Below are positions 9,354 to 18,064 of a stretch of 64,000 nucleotides of DNA, one piece after another (the first letter of the stretch is position 1; each line of letters opens with the position of its first letter). Origin of the DNA: Metabacillus niabensis (GTDB taxonomy: Bacteria > Bacillota > Bacilli > Bacillales > Bacillaceae); NCBI RefSeq assembly GCF_020524345.1, contig NZ_JAIVLH010000005.1, positions 124,001 through 188,000 of the forward strand, in the 5' to 3' direction. The position numbers and the translations under genes were made by a program. The notes under the pieces were generated by a model. That model made no database searches. It was not told the origin of the DNA and saw nothing but the letters and a program-made list of their open reading frames with translations.

Positions 9354-9989
9354 TTGAGTATTAGCATTTTGGTCGGTTATATTTTTTTAGGGTTATCACT
9401 TGCTGCTCCAATTGGGCCCGTCAATTCGGCTCGCCTTGATAAAGGAATTAAAAATGGGTTCTGGCACGCATGGATCGTAGGAGCAGGATCAATGATAGCA
9501 GATGCTATTTTTATGCTGTTTGTTTACTTAGGAATGGTGAATTTTTTAGATATTCCCTTTGTACAAATTTTTTTATGGTTGTTTGGAGGATTTATTCTTT
9601 TATATTCAGGATTTGAAAGTATTTTAGGTGTTAATCGCGTAAATCTTACATACAGCAGAAAAAAAGATTCACTGAGTAAATGTTTTTTTACTGGATTTAT
9701 GATGTCGATAACAAGTCCTTTATCAATTTTATTTTGGCTAGGGATTTATGGTTCAGTTTTGGCGAAAACTGCACAAGAGAGCGGTACAAGCCAGCTTCTT
9801 ATTTATAGTTGTATGATATTTGTAGGCCTTACTTTATGGGATATATTTGTTGCTGGACTAACAACAGGCTTTCGAAAACTTTTAAATGATACAAGCTTAA
9901 AAATCATATCTATTATTTCAGGATTATCTTTGTTAGGGTTTGGTGGATATTTTGGATATCAAGGCTTAAAAGCGTTATTTGGCTTTTAA
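9354..9989 (+). CDS. LysE/RhtB-family amino acid exporter
   Basis: The product has 211 residues and about six hydrophobic helices. The N-terminal GLSLAAPIGPVNSARLDKGIKNG matches the LysE/RhtB signature (AxPGPxN-type motif) and a MSITSPLSILFWLGIYG segment is the usual second motif. These proteins export amino acids or related small molecules. The frame is open from an ATG-less stretch at 9300, but AAAGGAG lies ten bases before a TTG at 9354, which places the first helix correctly at the N-terminus; TTG is therefore chosen. It is a single-gene unit with its own terminator. Confidence 0.85.
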   Translation: MSISILVGYIFLGLSLAAPIGPVNSARLDKGIKNGFWHAWIVGAGSMIADAIFMLFVYLGMVNFLDIPFVQIFLWLFGGFILLYSGFESILGVNRVNLTYSRKKDSLSKCFFTGFMMSITSPLSILFWLGIYGSVLAKTAQESGTSQLLIYSCMIFVGLTLWDIFVAGLTTGFRKLLNDTSLKIISIISGLSLLGFGGYFGYQGLKALFGF

Positions 9990-9992
9990 TGG

Positions 9993-10019
9993 AGACGATT
10001 AATAAATCGTCTATTTTTC
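9993..10019 (+). terminator. Terminator after the LysE-type exporter gene
   Basis: AGACGATT and AATCGTCT form an 8-bp stem followed by ATTTTTC. Confidence 0.8.
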
Positions 10020-10080
10020 TTTTTCTAGACCAAAAATTTATGGTACGATCAAAATAATCAAAAAATTCAGGAGAGTACTT

Positions 10081-10863
10081 ATGGAGAAAATCATAGAGTT
10101 AGATCAGGTTTCGTTAAAAAGAAATGGACAGTGGATATTGCAAAATATCAATTGGCACATTAACCAACATGAGAATTGGGTGTTATATGGATTGAATGGG
10201 GCTGGGAAAACGGCGCTATTAAACATGCTATGTGCTTATTATTTTCCAACACAAGGTTCTATAAAGGTATTAGATAAGGTCTTTGGCCGCGATTATTTAG
10301 CAGAAAAGCTTCGCCAGAAGATTGGACTCGTTTCTTCTAAACTCCAACAAAAATTCTATCCTTCTGACAGTGCTTTTGAAATTGTATTAAGTGGAGCTTT
10401 TGCATCGATCGGCTTATATGAAAAGCCTACTGAAGAAATAAGAGAAAAAGCAATTGGATTATTAGAGGAACTGCATTGTCTTCCTTATGCTGATCGGGCA
10501 TATGAAACTCTTTCCCAAGGAGAAAGACAAAGGGTACTTATTGCCCGCGCGCTAATGGCAGACCCTAAATTACTCATTCTTGATGAGCCTACAACAGGCT
10601 TGGATTTTTTAGCCCGTGAGCAGCTATTGGCCTCATTAACTCACATATCAGAAAAGAGCACTGCGCCAACTCTTCTTTATGTTACACACCATGTCGAAGA
10701 AATTTTACCAATCTTTACACACACACTGTTTTTAAAAAATGGTCAGGTATTTGATTCTGGTCTAACAAAAGATATGCTTTCAGATGAGAAGCTTACAGAG
10801 CTCTTTGAATGTAAAGTATCAGTTACATGGGAAAATGGCCGGGCAACTTTAAAAAAGAAATAA
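10081..10863 (+). CDS. ylmA: Lone ABC transporter ATPase (YlmA-like)
   Basis: The 260-residue protein is a complete ABC ATPase: Walker A GLNGAGKTALL, a VSSKLQQ Q-loop, signature LSQGERQRV, Walker B LLILDEPTTGLD and switch HHVEEI. The signature reads LSQGE rather than LSGGQ. Length and motif pattern resemble B. subtilis YlmA, an ABC ATPase with no paired membrane gene; the ModF/YlmA group is poorly characterised. No permease gene is adjacent, so either the partner is elsewhere or the protein works alone. GGAGAG stands nine bases before the ATG. Confidence 0.82.
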   Translation: MEKIIELDQVSLKRNGQWILQNINWHINQHENWVLYGLNGAGKTALLNMLCAYYFPTQGSIKVLDKVFGRDYLAEKLRQKIGLVSSKLQQKFYPSDSAFEIVLSGAFASIGLYEKPTEEIREKAIGLLEELHCLPYADRAYETLSQGERQRVLIARALMADPKLLILDEPTTGLDFLAREQLLASLTHISEKSTAPTLLYVTHHVEEILPIFTHTLFLKNGQVFDSGLTKDMLSDEKLTELFECKVSVTWENGRATLKKK

Positions 10864-11007
10864 ATATTGCTTAACTATGCTTTTTTCTAGCGGATCTTAT
10901 ATTAAGATCATTTCTTTTCACATGAAGGTACAATAAAAAACACTTATTGGTGAAAGAGGACTCTCAGGAAACAGCATAGATCTTTCCGTCATTTAATAAA
11001 ATGGGAA

Positions 11008-11028
11008 TATGGAGCGATTAACTCCATA
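11008..11028 (+). other. Short hairpin in the leader of the sigma-54 activator gene
   Basis: TATGGAG and CTCCATA form a 7-bp stem with a 7-base loop about 30 bases before the GTG start. It has no T-run. Its function is unclear. Confidence 0.4.
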
Positions 11029-11055
11029 GTTTGGTTGGAATAGAGGTGGTTTCAT

Positions 11056-12444
11056 GTGATATTAAAAACGTTTGAAACGAAGCAAATGCTTGAAGCCATT
11101 TTAAGTAGCATTGATGAAGCCATTCATGCCGTGAATTACGAAGGAATAACAATATTTTATAATCAGGTGGCTGCAGAACACGATGGTGTTGAGATTGATG
11201 AAGTTCTTGGAAGGCATGTGTTAGATGTGTTTCCTTCATTAAGTAAACAAACAAGTACTTTATTAAAGGTTATTGAAACAGGAAGACCTATTTATCAGCA
11301 ATCCCAAACCTATAAAAATAATAAAGGATTGCTAATAGATACAGTAAATACGACACTGCCGATTAAGGTGGGCGATAAAATAGTTGGAGCAATCGAGATT
11401 GCGAAGGATTTCACAAAGGTTAAGCAGCTGTCACAAAAGCTCCTTGAGCTTCAGGAAAAAGTGAATGGACAACAATCTAAGCCTGTAAAAAATACAGGTG
11501 CAAAGTACAAGTGGGATGATATTATTACTTCATCAGATGCCATGAAAGATGTCATTGCTCTTGCCAAAAAAGCAGGGAATAGTTCATCACCTGTGATGAT
11601 ATTTGGAGAAACAGGTACCGGGAAAGAACTGCTTGTCCAATCTATCCATCAAGCATCCTCAAGAAAACATGGTCCATTCATAGCCCAAAACTGTTCATCT
11701 TTGCCAGACTCTTTACTTGAAAGCATCTTATTCGGAACAAAAAAAGGTAGTTTTACAGGATCGGTTGATCGAGCGGGGTTATTTGAACTGGCTCACAGTG
11801 GAACATTATTTCTAGATGAAATTCACACAATGCCACTCGAATTTCAAACAAAGCTTTTGCGTGTATTGGAAGATGGCATCATTCGTCGAGTAGGCGGAAC
11901 AGACTCATATGCAATTGATGTGCGAATTATCGTGGCTATGAATGAACATCCTTCCATACTTATAAATAAGAAAGCTTTGCGAACAGATTTATATTATCGG
12001 CTAAATGTGTTTTTTCTGGAACTTCCACCACTACGAGATCGTAAGGGGGATATAACTTTATTAACACATCACTTTATTCAAAAATATAACTACCTCTTTA
12101 ATAAACTTGTGATAGGTGTTGAGAAGCATGTACTAGATACATTAAATCAACATGACTGGCCGGGCAATGTAAGAGAACTTGAACATACGATTGAGTTTGC
12201 GATGAATATGATCGAAAAAGAAGATTTATTAACTTGTAGACATTTACCTTCATTTATTAAAAAAGAAAAATTGATGGAGAAAGTAAGTATTCAACCTTTA
12301 AGGGAAATCGTAGAACAAACCGAAAAAAATATGATTAAACAGGCATTAAACACAACTAACGGTAATGTACTAAAGGCCTCGGTACTTCTGGAAATACCCA
12401 GACAAACATTACAATATAAAATGAAGAAATACACGCTTATGTAA
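11056..12444 (+). CDS. kamR: Sigma-54-dependent activator of lysine catabolism (RocR/KamR type)
   Basis: The 462-residue protein has a PAS sensor (~10-125), a sigma-54 AAA+ domain (~150-385) and a Fis-type helix-turn-helix (~425-460, ending RQTLQYKMKKY). Walker A is GETGTGKE at 184-191 and Walker B is TLFLDEIH. The sigma-54-contacting GAFTGA loop reads GSFTGS (231-236), keeping the central Phe-Thr-Gly. Position at the head of the lysine cluster matches KamR of the B. cereus group, which activates the kamA promoter with sigma-54. The start is GTG at 11056 after AGAGGTGG; an ATG two bases earlier is closed at once by TGA. The effector, perhaps lysine or a product, is inferred. Confidence 0.88.
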   Translation: MILKTFETKQMLEAILSSIDEAIHAVNYEGITIFYNQVAAEHDGVEIDEVLGRHVLDVFPSLSKQTSTLLKVIETGRPIYQQSQTYKNNKGLLIDTVNTTLPIKVGDKIVGAIEIAKDFTKVKQLSQKLLELQEKVNGQQSKPVKNTGAKYKWDDIITSSDAMKDVIALAKKAGNSSSPVMIFGETGTGKELLVQSIHQASSRKHGPFIAQNCSSLPDSLLESILFGTKKGSFTGSVDRAGLFELAHSGTLFLDEIHTMPLEFQTKLLRVLEDGIIRRVGGTDSYAIDVRIIVAMNEHPSILINKKALRTDLYYRLNVFFLELPPLRDRKGDITLLTHHFIQKYNYLFNKLVIGVEKHVLDTLNQHDWPGNVRELEHTIEFAMNMIEKEDLLTCRHLPSFIKKEKLMEKVSIQPLREIVEQTEKNMIKQALNTTNGNVLKASVLLEIPRQTLQYKMKKYTLM

Positions 12445-12479
12445 AAGTGTTTAGTTGAAAGAAAGGGAGGGATCCAGAG

Positions 12480-13331
12480 ATGGCAAAACCTTATAAGAAC
12501 GTAAAATTATCAACTTCTGATTATCAACTCGAGCTCTTTCTGGATTATTTTAACAAAAGAATTAGAATTGATCATTACCGGGGAAATATGACACAAATTT
12601 TACAGGAGATTAGTCATATTTCTAATGAAGATTTCTGTGAAAAAGTACTATTTTATTCACATCCTGAGCATTGGCAACAATTATTAAGTCATGGATATGA
12701 ACTCGAAGGAATGATACCTGGATATTTTAGTGGGACTCACAATTATGTTATGACTTTATACACCAAGAATGAAAGAAGAACAAGTCAATACTGGGTGAAA
12801 GAAAATGAAATTCTTCAGGATATTAAAAATAAAGAGCCTAACATGAATGATAAGTTAGTACCAACTGATTATAGTTTCCGGAAAGCTGAAGTGGGTGATG
12901 CCCGGCAGCTTGCTGAATTATACCGAAAGGTTTTTCAAGTTTATCCAACGCCAATGAATGATCAACAATATGTTAAAACCATGATTGAAGGTGGAACTTA
13001 TTTTTACCTTGTAGAGTATCAAAATGAAATTGTTAGTGCTGCTTCTGCTGATGTTAACACTATTTATCATAATGCTGAGCTTACAGATTGTGCAACATTA
13101 AAAGTTCACAGAAAACATGGACTAATGAAAAAGTTGCTTATGTATTTAGAACAAGATTTGAGAAAAAATGGAATATATTATACTTACTCTTTAGCACGAG
13201 CTTTATCATTCGGGATGAATTATGCTTTTTATCAACTTGGATATCAATATTATGGAAGACTCATAAATAATTGCTATATATTCGATAAGCTAGAAGATAT
13301 GAATATTTGGGGGAAGGATTTATCATCTTAG
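12480..13331 (+). CDS. ablB: Beta-lysine N6-acetyltransferase
   Basis: The 283-residue protein has an N-terminal region (~1-130) particular to AblB and a GNAT acetyltransferase domain (~140-270), with a beta-strand VSAASADVN and a TLKVHRKHGLMKKLLMYLE segment as the acetyl-CoA-binding loop. AblB acetylates beta-lysine made by lysine 2,3-aminomutase, giving N6-acetyl-beta-lysine. In Bacillus (YodP) it belongs to the lysine degradation operon. It begins 35 bases after the activator gene with a GGGAGGG ribosome site, so activator and ablB are probably co-transcribed, while kamA downstream has its own promoter. Confidence 0.9.
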   Translation: MAKPYKNVKLSTSDYQLELFLDYFNKRIRIDHYRGNMTQILQEISHISNEDFCEKVLFYSHPEHWQQLLSHGYELEGMIPGYFSGTHNYVMTLYTKNERRTSQYWVKENEILQDIKNKEPNMNDKLVPTDYSFRKAEVGDARQLAELYRKVFQVYPTPMNDQQYVKTMIEGGTYFYLVEYQNEIVSAASADVNTIYHNAELTDCATLKVHRKHGLMKKLLMYLEQDLRKNGIYYTYSLARALSFGMNYAFYQLGYQYYGRLINNCYIFDKLEDMNIWGKDLSS

Positions 13332-13360
13332 CAAAAGAAGATGCCGAATTTTCTCCATGC

Positions 13361-13376
13361 TGCCGAAAATTCAGCG
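13361..13376. promoter_or_regulatory. Distal dyad, candidate KamR upstream activating site
   Basis: TGCCGAAAATTCAGCG is a near-perfect dyad centred about 183 bases before the -12 element of the kamA promoter. It resembles the second dyad 35 bases downstream. Confidence 0.6.
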
Positions 13377-13395
13377 GGGGCAATCTACTAATAGC

Positions 13396-13411
13396 TGCTG
13401 AAATTTTGGCA
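13396..13411. promoter_or_regulatory. Proximal dyad, candidate KamR upstream activating site
   Basis: TGCTGAAATTTTGGCA is a dyad of the form TGCyrAAA/TTTyrGCA, about 148 bases before the -12 element. Distance and pairing are typical of sigma-54 activator sites. Confidence 0.62.
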
Positions 13412-13536
13412 GCTACTCGATTTGAACCTCCTCTTTCAATCTACGCATAAAACATATGATCTAATTTCAATCTTTTTTGCATAAAAATAACCATGAATTA
13501 CTAAAAGTTATAACGGTCACCCCTTCACTTTTGTTT

Positions 13537-13554
13537 TTGGCATAGAATTTGCAT
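13537..13554 (+). promoter_or_regulatory. Sigma-54 (-24/-12) promoter of kamA
   Basis: TTGGCATAGAATTTGCAT matches TTGGCAC-N5-TTGCA with the GG and GC pairs exactly 12 bases apart. It lies about 38 bases before the kamA start codon. Confidence 0.9.
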
Positions 13555-13591
13555 ATCTATTGTTGATAGCAAAAGTAAGGGGGAAATGATC

Positions 13592-14992
13592 ATGTTATAT
13601 GATTTATATAAACCAAAGCGTCATTGGAAGGACATTGAGTTGTGGAAGGATGTACCGGAAGAAAAATGGAATGATTGGATTTGGCAATTAACAAATACCA
13701 TTCGTACACTTGATGATTTGAAAAAAGTTATTGATCTTACTCCTGAAGAAGAAAAAGGAGTTAAAATCTCCACCAAAACGATCCCATTAAATATTACTCC
13801 ATATTATGCTGCTCTTATGAACCCTACAGATACAAGATGTCCAATTCGGATGCAATCTGTCCCAATTGGCGAAGAAATTCATAAAACGAAATATGACCTA
13901 GAGGATCCTTTGGAAGAGGATGAAGATTCACCTGTAGCCGGGTTAACCCATCGTTATCCTGATCGCGTTCTTTTCCTCGTAACCAATCAATGCTCAATGT
14001 ATTGCCGTTATTGTACTCGTCGAAGATTTTCAGGACAAATCGGCATGGGTGTACCGAAAAAACAATTAGATGCAGCAATTGAGTATATTCGACATACACC
14101 TGAGGTACGCGATGTTCTCCTTTCTGGCGGTGATGGCCTACTAATAAATGACAATATACTGGAATATATATTAAAAAATTTACGAGAAATTCCCCACGTA
14201 GAAATTATTCGAATTGGTACGAGAGCTCCTGTTGTGTTTCCACAACGAATTACAGAAAATCTTTGTGAAATTTTAAAAAAGTATCATCCGGTTTGGTTGA
14301 ATACTCATTTTAATACATCAATTGAAATTACCGAAGAATCAAAGCGAGCATGTGAGATGTTGGTGAATGCAGGTGTACCGGTTGGCAACCAGGCTGTTAT
14401 TTTAGCTGGTATTAATGACAGTGTACCGATTATGAAAAAGCTTATGCATGATTTAGTGAAAATTAGAGTTCGTCCTTATTATATTTATCAATGCGACCTT
14501 TCTGAGGGAATTGGTCACTTCCGGGCACCTATATCAAAAGGGCTGGAAATTATAGAAGGGCTGCGGGGGCATACGAGTGGGTATGCTGTACCAACTTTTG
14601 TTGTGGATGCCCCTGGTGGAGGTGGAAAAATCACTTTGCAGCCAAACTATTTAATTTCACAAAGTCCAACGAAAACAGTACTGCGAAATTTTGAAGGAGT
14701 GATTACAGCATATCCGGAACCGGAAAATTATATTGCAGACAGAGCTGATGATTATTTTAGAGAAATTTATTCTGGCCATGATTTAAAGCCTTCAAAAACA
14801 GGGATTACATCATTATTAAATGATGAACAATTTAATCTTGTCCCGAATTCACTTGAGCGTTATAACCGCAGACAAAGCTTTCAACAAAACCCTGCATATT
14901 CAACATTAAAAGATAAGCGTGAAAAACGCGATGAATTAAAGGAAAAGAAGTATTTGGCACAGCAAAAGAAGACAGCTCAGGATGAAACGTGA
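13592..14992 (+). CDS. kamA: Lysine 2,3-aminomutase
   Basis: This radical-SAM enzyme interconverts L-lysine and L-beta-lysine using a [4Fe-4S] cluster, S-adenosylmethionine and pyridoxal phosphate. From the ATG at 13592 the protein has 466 residues; the CxxxCxxC cluster motif falls at Cys134, Cys138 and Cys141, and the PLP lysine in APGGGGKITL at Lys346. The LLSGGDGL motif follows the cluster. An ATG two codons earlier (13586) is too close to the AAGGGGG ribosome site. Transcription starts from the sigma-54 promoter just upstream. It commits lysine to the beta-lysine pathway completed by the genes that follow. Confidence 0.96.
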   Translation: MLYDLYKPKRHWKDIELWKDVPEEKWNDWIWQLTNTIRTLDDLKKVIDLTPEEEKGVKISTKTIPLNITPYYAALMNPTDTRCPIRMQSVPIGEEIHKTKYDLEDPLEEDEDSPVAGLTHRYPDRVLFLVTNQCSMYCRYCTRRRFSGQIGMGVPKKQLDAAIEYIRHTPEVRDVLLSGGDGLLINDNILEYILKNLREIPHVEIIRIGTRAPVVFPQRITENLCEILKKYHPVWLNTHFNTSIEITEESKRACEMLVNAGVPVGNQAVILAGINDSVPIMKKLMHDLVKIRVRPYYIYQCDLSEGIGHFRAPISKGLEIIEGLRGHTSGYAVPTFVVDAPGGGGKITLQPNYLISQSPTKTVLRNFEGVITAYPEPENYIADRADDYFREIYSGHDLKPSKTGITSLLNDEQFNLVPNSLERYNRRQSFQQNPAYSTLKDKREKRDELKEKKYLAQQKKTAQDET

Positions 14993-15008
14993 GGTGAAAT
15001 CTTTACAG

Positions 15009-15281
15009 ATGAAATGTGAATGGTGTGAAGCTGAAGGAGCCAAAGAGAAGGCATGTACGGTTTACTGGGAGTTGCCGGATGGAACAAGAGCGATTGAAAT
15101 AACTAACACACCTGGTGTCCATTGTTCATTATGTGGGATGGAATATCAAACAGAGAAAACGATTGAAGAACTTGAAGACCAGCTTATGTTAATAGATACA
15201 AAGAGATTAAAACATACAATTGAATTTGATGTCTTAATGTCACAACCTAGATTACTAAAAAAGAATTACTTTAAATTTTAA
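15009..15281 (+). CDS. yokU: YokU-family small zinc-binding protein
   Basis: The product has about 90 residues with two CxxC pairs (MKCEWCEAEG at the start, HCSLCGMEY near residue 40), suggesting a zinc site. The family sits beside kamA in several Bacillus species, which ties it to lysine degradation, but its role is not known; a chaperone or assembly role is only a guess. The frame is open to an ATG at 14982 that overlaps the kamA end by 11 bases. The ATG at 15009 is preferred because the conserved product begins MKCEWCE, though its GAGGTG ribosome site is rather distant (12 bases). Confidence 0.72.
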   Translation: MKCEWCEAEGAKEKACTVYWELPDGTRAIEITNTPGVHCSLCGMEYQTEKTIEELEDQLMLIDTKRLKHTIEFDVLMSQPRLLKKNYFKF

Positions 15282-15310
15282 GCTTGTCAGCAAGAGAGTG
15301 AGGCGATTGT

Positions 15311-16693
15311 ATGAATCGATCTTTGTTAATCAAGCCGAGTATGAAGGAAGAGTATCCTACTGTGACACATGGTGAAGGAATCTATTTGTATGACAAAGAT
15401 GGCAAGCGGTATATAGATGGATCTTCAGGAGCAGTGACAACAAGTATTGGTCATGGAGTATCTGAGATAATAGAGGCTATGCATGAGCAAGCAAACAAAG
15501 TTTCATTTGTTTATCGCTCACAATTCACATCAGAACCGGCAGAAAAGCTTGCAGTAAAATTAAATGAACTTTTGAATGCTGATGAGGATTATTGGTCCTT
15601 TTTTGTGAACAGCGGGTCGGAAGCTACAGAAACAGCGATGAAAATCGCGATTCAACACTGGCAGGAGCAAGGGTATTTTAAGAAAAATAAAATATTGTCC
15701 AGATGGGTGAGTTACCACGGAATTACACTTGGTGCTTTATCAATGTCTGGACATGTGAGCCGTCGTGAACGATTTGTATCTATACTTGAAGATTATCCCG
15801 CAGTCTCAGCACCATACTGCTATCAATGCTCATTAAAGAAAATATATCCCTCTTGTCAGCTAGCCTGTGCAAATGAAATTGAAACTGCGATAAAAAGAAT
15901 TGGTCCCGGGCAGATCGCGGCATTTATTGCGGAGCCGATTATTGGGGCGGCAGGTGGTGTGATCATTCCTCCTGATGGATATTATCAGCAAGTTAAAGAA
16001 ATTTGCAACAAGTATAACATCCTCTTTATTGCCGATGAAGTTATGACAGGAATAGGGCGAACAGGTGAAATGTTTGGTTTACATCATTGGGGAGTACAAG
16101 CGGATATTATCGCATTGGGGAAGGGAATGAGTGCAGGCTATACAGCTATTGCGGCCACTTTAGCTAGTGAAAAAGTAATGAAACCAATTCTGCAAGGCTC
16201 AAACTCTGTCATGAGCGGTCATACGTATAGTGCAAATCCTCAATCTGCCGCTACAGCCTTGGCTGTTCTTCAATACATTGAAAAATATCAATTAGTTCAA
16301 AATGTGAAGGTTCAGGGAGAGTATTTGCTTCAAAAGCTACTTTTTGAATTAGGAGAGTCGAAGATTATAGGGGATATTCGTGGGATAGGTCTAATGATTG
16401 GTGTTGAATTTGTATCCGATAAGTCAACAAAACGACCATTTGATAAAAAGCTCATGATAACGAATAAGATCGTAGGAAAGGCAAGAGAAAAAGGCTTGCT
16501 CGTTTATCCATCCTCAGCCGGCCAAGAAGGTGCCCATGGTGATGCCATTATTATTTCACCACCGTTTATTATTACGAAAAGTCAAATGGATGAACTTGTT
16601 TCCATATTAAAGGAAGTAGTATTAGAGATTCAAAAAGAAGTAGGAGGTGTCGGACATGACGGAACAAACACACCAGATGAAAAGAATGAATAA
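15311..16693 (+). CDS. yodT: Class III (omega) aminotransferase of the beta-lysine pathway
   Basis: The 460-residue protein is a PLP-dependent class III aminotransferase. Visible features are NSGSEATETAMKIA (phosphate-binding), the FIADEVMTGIGRTGEMF segment with the PLP-ring Asp, and the Schiff-base lysine at 271 in LGKGMSAGYTAI. By position it corresponds to YodT and should remove the 3-amino group of N6-acetyl-beta-lysine to give 3-oxo-6-acetamidohexanoate. That reaction is inferred from cluster logic. It follows the yokU gene closely, and its end overlaps the next gene by 38 bases, so the two are translationally linked. Confidence 0.88.
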   Translation: MNRSLLIKPSMKEEYPTVTHGEGIYLYDKDGKRYIDGSSGAVTTSIGHGVSEIIEAMHEQANKVSFVYRSQFTSEPAEKLAVKLNELLNADEDYWSFFVNSGSEATETAMKIAIQHWQEQGYFKKNKILSRWVSYHGITLGALSMSGHVSRRERFVSILEDYPAVSAPYCYQCSLKKIYPSCQLACANEIETAIKRIGPGQIAAFIAEPIIGAAGGVIIPPDGYYQQVKEICNKYNILFIADEVMTGIGRTGEMFGLHHWGVQADIIALGKGMSAGYTAIAATLASEKVMKPILQGSNSVMSGHTYSANPQSAATALAVLQYIEKYQLVQNVKVQGEYLLQKLLFELGESKIIGDIRGIGLMIGVEFVSDKSTKRPFDKKLMITNKIVGKAREKGLLVYPSSAGQEGAHGDAIIISPPFIITKSQMDELVSILKEVVLEIQKEVGGVGHDGTNTPDEKNE

Positions 16694-17363
16694 AGTAGGC
16701 ACCTTAGATGAAGCTTTATCCTATATTCACAGTGGCTGTTCCCTCATGTTTGGAGGCTTTGGCGGTGTTGGTAATCCCCCGACTTTAATTAATGGCATAC
16801 TTCAGAAAGGTGTAAAGGACCTAACATTAATTGGCAATGATGCGGGTTTTCCTACTATTGGGATTGGAAAATTGGTAAGTCAGGGAAAAGCTAAAAAGCT
16901 AATCGTTTCTCATATTGGTTCAAATCCTATTGCAGGTCAGCTCATGATGGAAGGGAAAATGGAAGTGGAGTTTTCACCACAGGGAACACTCGCCGAGAGG
17001 ATTCGTGCAGGAGGAGTTGGTCTAGCAGGAATTTTAACAGACATAGGGCTTGATAGTATGATCGAAAGAGGAAAGCAAAAAATCTTAGTCGATGGAAAGG
17101 AATTTTTAGTAGAAACTGCACTAACTGCCGATATTTCCATTGTTTATGCAAAAAAAGCCGATACTTTCGGAAACGTACTCTATGAAACGAGTGCGAGAAA
17201 CACAAATCCTTTAGTAGCTATGGCGGGTCAGTATACGATTGTTGAAGCAGAAGAAATTGTCGAACGTGGTGAACTAGATCCGGAACATATTATAACCCCG
17301 GGTATTTATGTGGATATGGTGATAAATAGCCAGGGAATTGATTGGAAATGGGCCTGGGAATGA
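16656..17363 (+). CDS. yodS: 3-oxoacid CoA-transferase, subunit A
   Basis: The 235-residue protein carries the subunit A signature: a Gly-rich SLMFGGFGGVGNPPTLING near residue 30 and LAERIRAGGVGLAGILTDIG later. It pairs with the next gene as a two-subunit CoA-transferase that moves CoA onto a 3-oxoacid. In this pathway the acceptor is probably 3-oxo-6-acetamidohexanoate. A GTG at 16647 is in frame, but it lies within the TAGGAGGTG ribosome site; the ATG at 16656 has ideal spacing of seven bases. The gene overlaps both neighbours. Confidence 0.9.
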   Translation: MTEQTHQMKRMNKVGTLDEALSYIHSGCSLMFGGFGGVGNPPTLINGILQKGVKDLTLIGNDAGFPTIGIGKLVSQGKAKKLIVSHIGSNPIAGQLMMEGKMEVEFSPQGTLAERIRAGGVGLAGILTDIGLDSMIERGKQKILVDGKEFLVETALTADISIVYAKKADTFGNVLYETSARNTNPLVAMAGQYTIVEAEEIVERGELDPEHIITPGIYVDMVINSQGIDWKWAWE

Positions 17364-17382
17364 TAGGGAGAGTGATGGAATT

Positions 17383-18045
17383 GTGAATTCACTTGATGAA
17401 CGGAATCGCTTGGCAAAGAGGGCAGCTCAGGAAATTAAAGAGGGTATGATTGTCAACTTAGGGATTGGTATCCCGTCCCTTGTACCGAATCATCTATCAC
17501 CGCACCTCCAAGTTATGTTTCATGCGGAAAATGGAATTCTCGGCATGGGTGGATCACCTGAAAAGGGTATGGAAAATCCAACATTATGTAATGCAGGAGG
17601 CTTTCCGGTTACCGTTGTTTCAGGAGCTTCCTATTTTGATAGTTCAACAGCTTTTGGCATGATTCGGTCGGGATATTTAGATATTACGATTTTAGGAGGA
17701 CTTGAAGTTAGTCAGAAAGGAGATTTAGCTAACTGGATTGTCCCAGGAAAAAGAGTTCCAGGAATTGGTGGAGCAATGGAACTTGCGAAAAAGGCAAAGC
17801 GTGTCATTGTATTAATGAATCATTGTAATAAAAAAGGTGAATCGAAAATTGTAAAAGAATGTACTTTACCATTAACTGCTAAAGAGTGTGTCAGCTTAAT
17901 CATTACAGAAATGGGAGTAATGGAAGTAACAGAACAAGGGTTACTATTAACAGAAGTCATGGCGCCATTTACAGTTCATGATGTGATGTCAAAAACAAAT
18001 GCACCTCTGCAAATCTCAGACGAAATAAAGGTTATTGGTATATAA
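17383..18045 (+). CDS. yodR: 3-oxoacid CoA-transferase, subunit B
   Basis: The 220-residue protein is the catalytic B subunit: MIVNLGIGIPSLVPNHL at the N-terminus and the active-site Glu49 in FHAENGILGMG, which forms the glutamyl-CoA thioester in this family. The frame is open from a TTG at 17338 inside the subunit A gene. The GTG at 17383 gives the N-terminus expected for YodR-type proteins and is chosen, although its GGGAGAG site is about 12 bases away. Together with YodS it should activate the pathway's oxoacid for thiolysis. Confidence 0.88.
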   Translation: MNSLDERNRLAKRAAQEIKEGMIVNLGIGIPSLVPNHLSPHLQVMFHAENGILGMGGSPEKGMENPTLCNAGGFPVTVVSGASYFDSSTAFGMIRSGYLDITILGGLEVSQKGDLANWIVPGKRVPGIGGAMELAKKAKRVIVLMNHCNKKGESKIVKECTLPLTAKECVSLIITEMGVMEVTEQGLLLTEVMAPFTVHDVMSKTNAPLQISDEIKVIGI

Positions 18046-18064
18046 AAGAGATGAGGGATGAAGG

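Noticed and set aside
10950-10975. Glycine riboswitch-like ACTCTCAGG block before the sigma-54 activator gene
   Set aside because: Only one conserved block is seen. The other glycine aptamer parts (GGAGAG stem, CCGAAGG loop, AAAGGACAG) are missing and no fitting fold follows.
13361-13411. The two dyads before kamA as a rho-independent terminator of ablB
   Set aside because: They can pair as a long stem, but no T-run follows on either strand. Paired activator sites fit the position and the sigma-54 promoter better.
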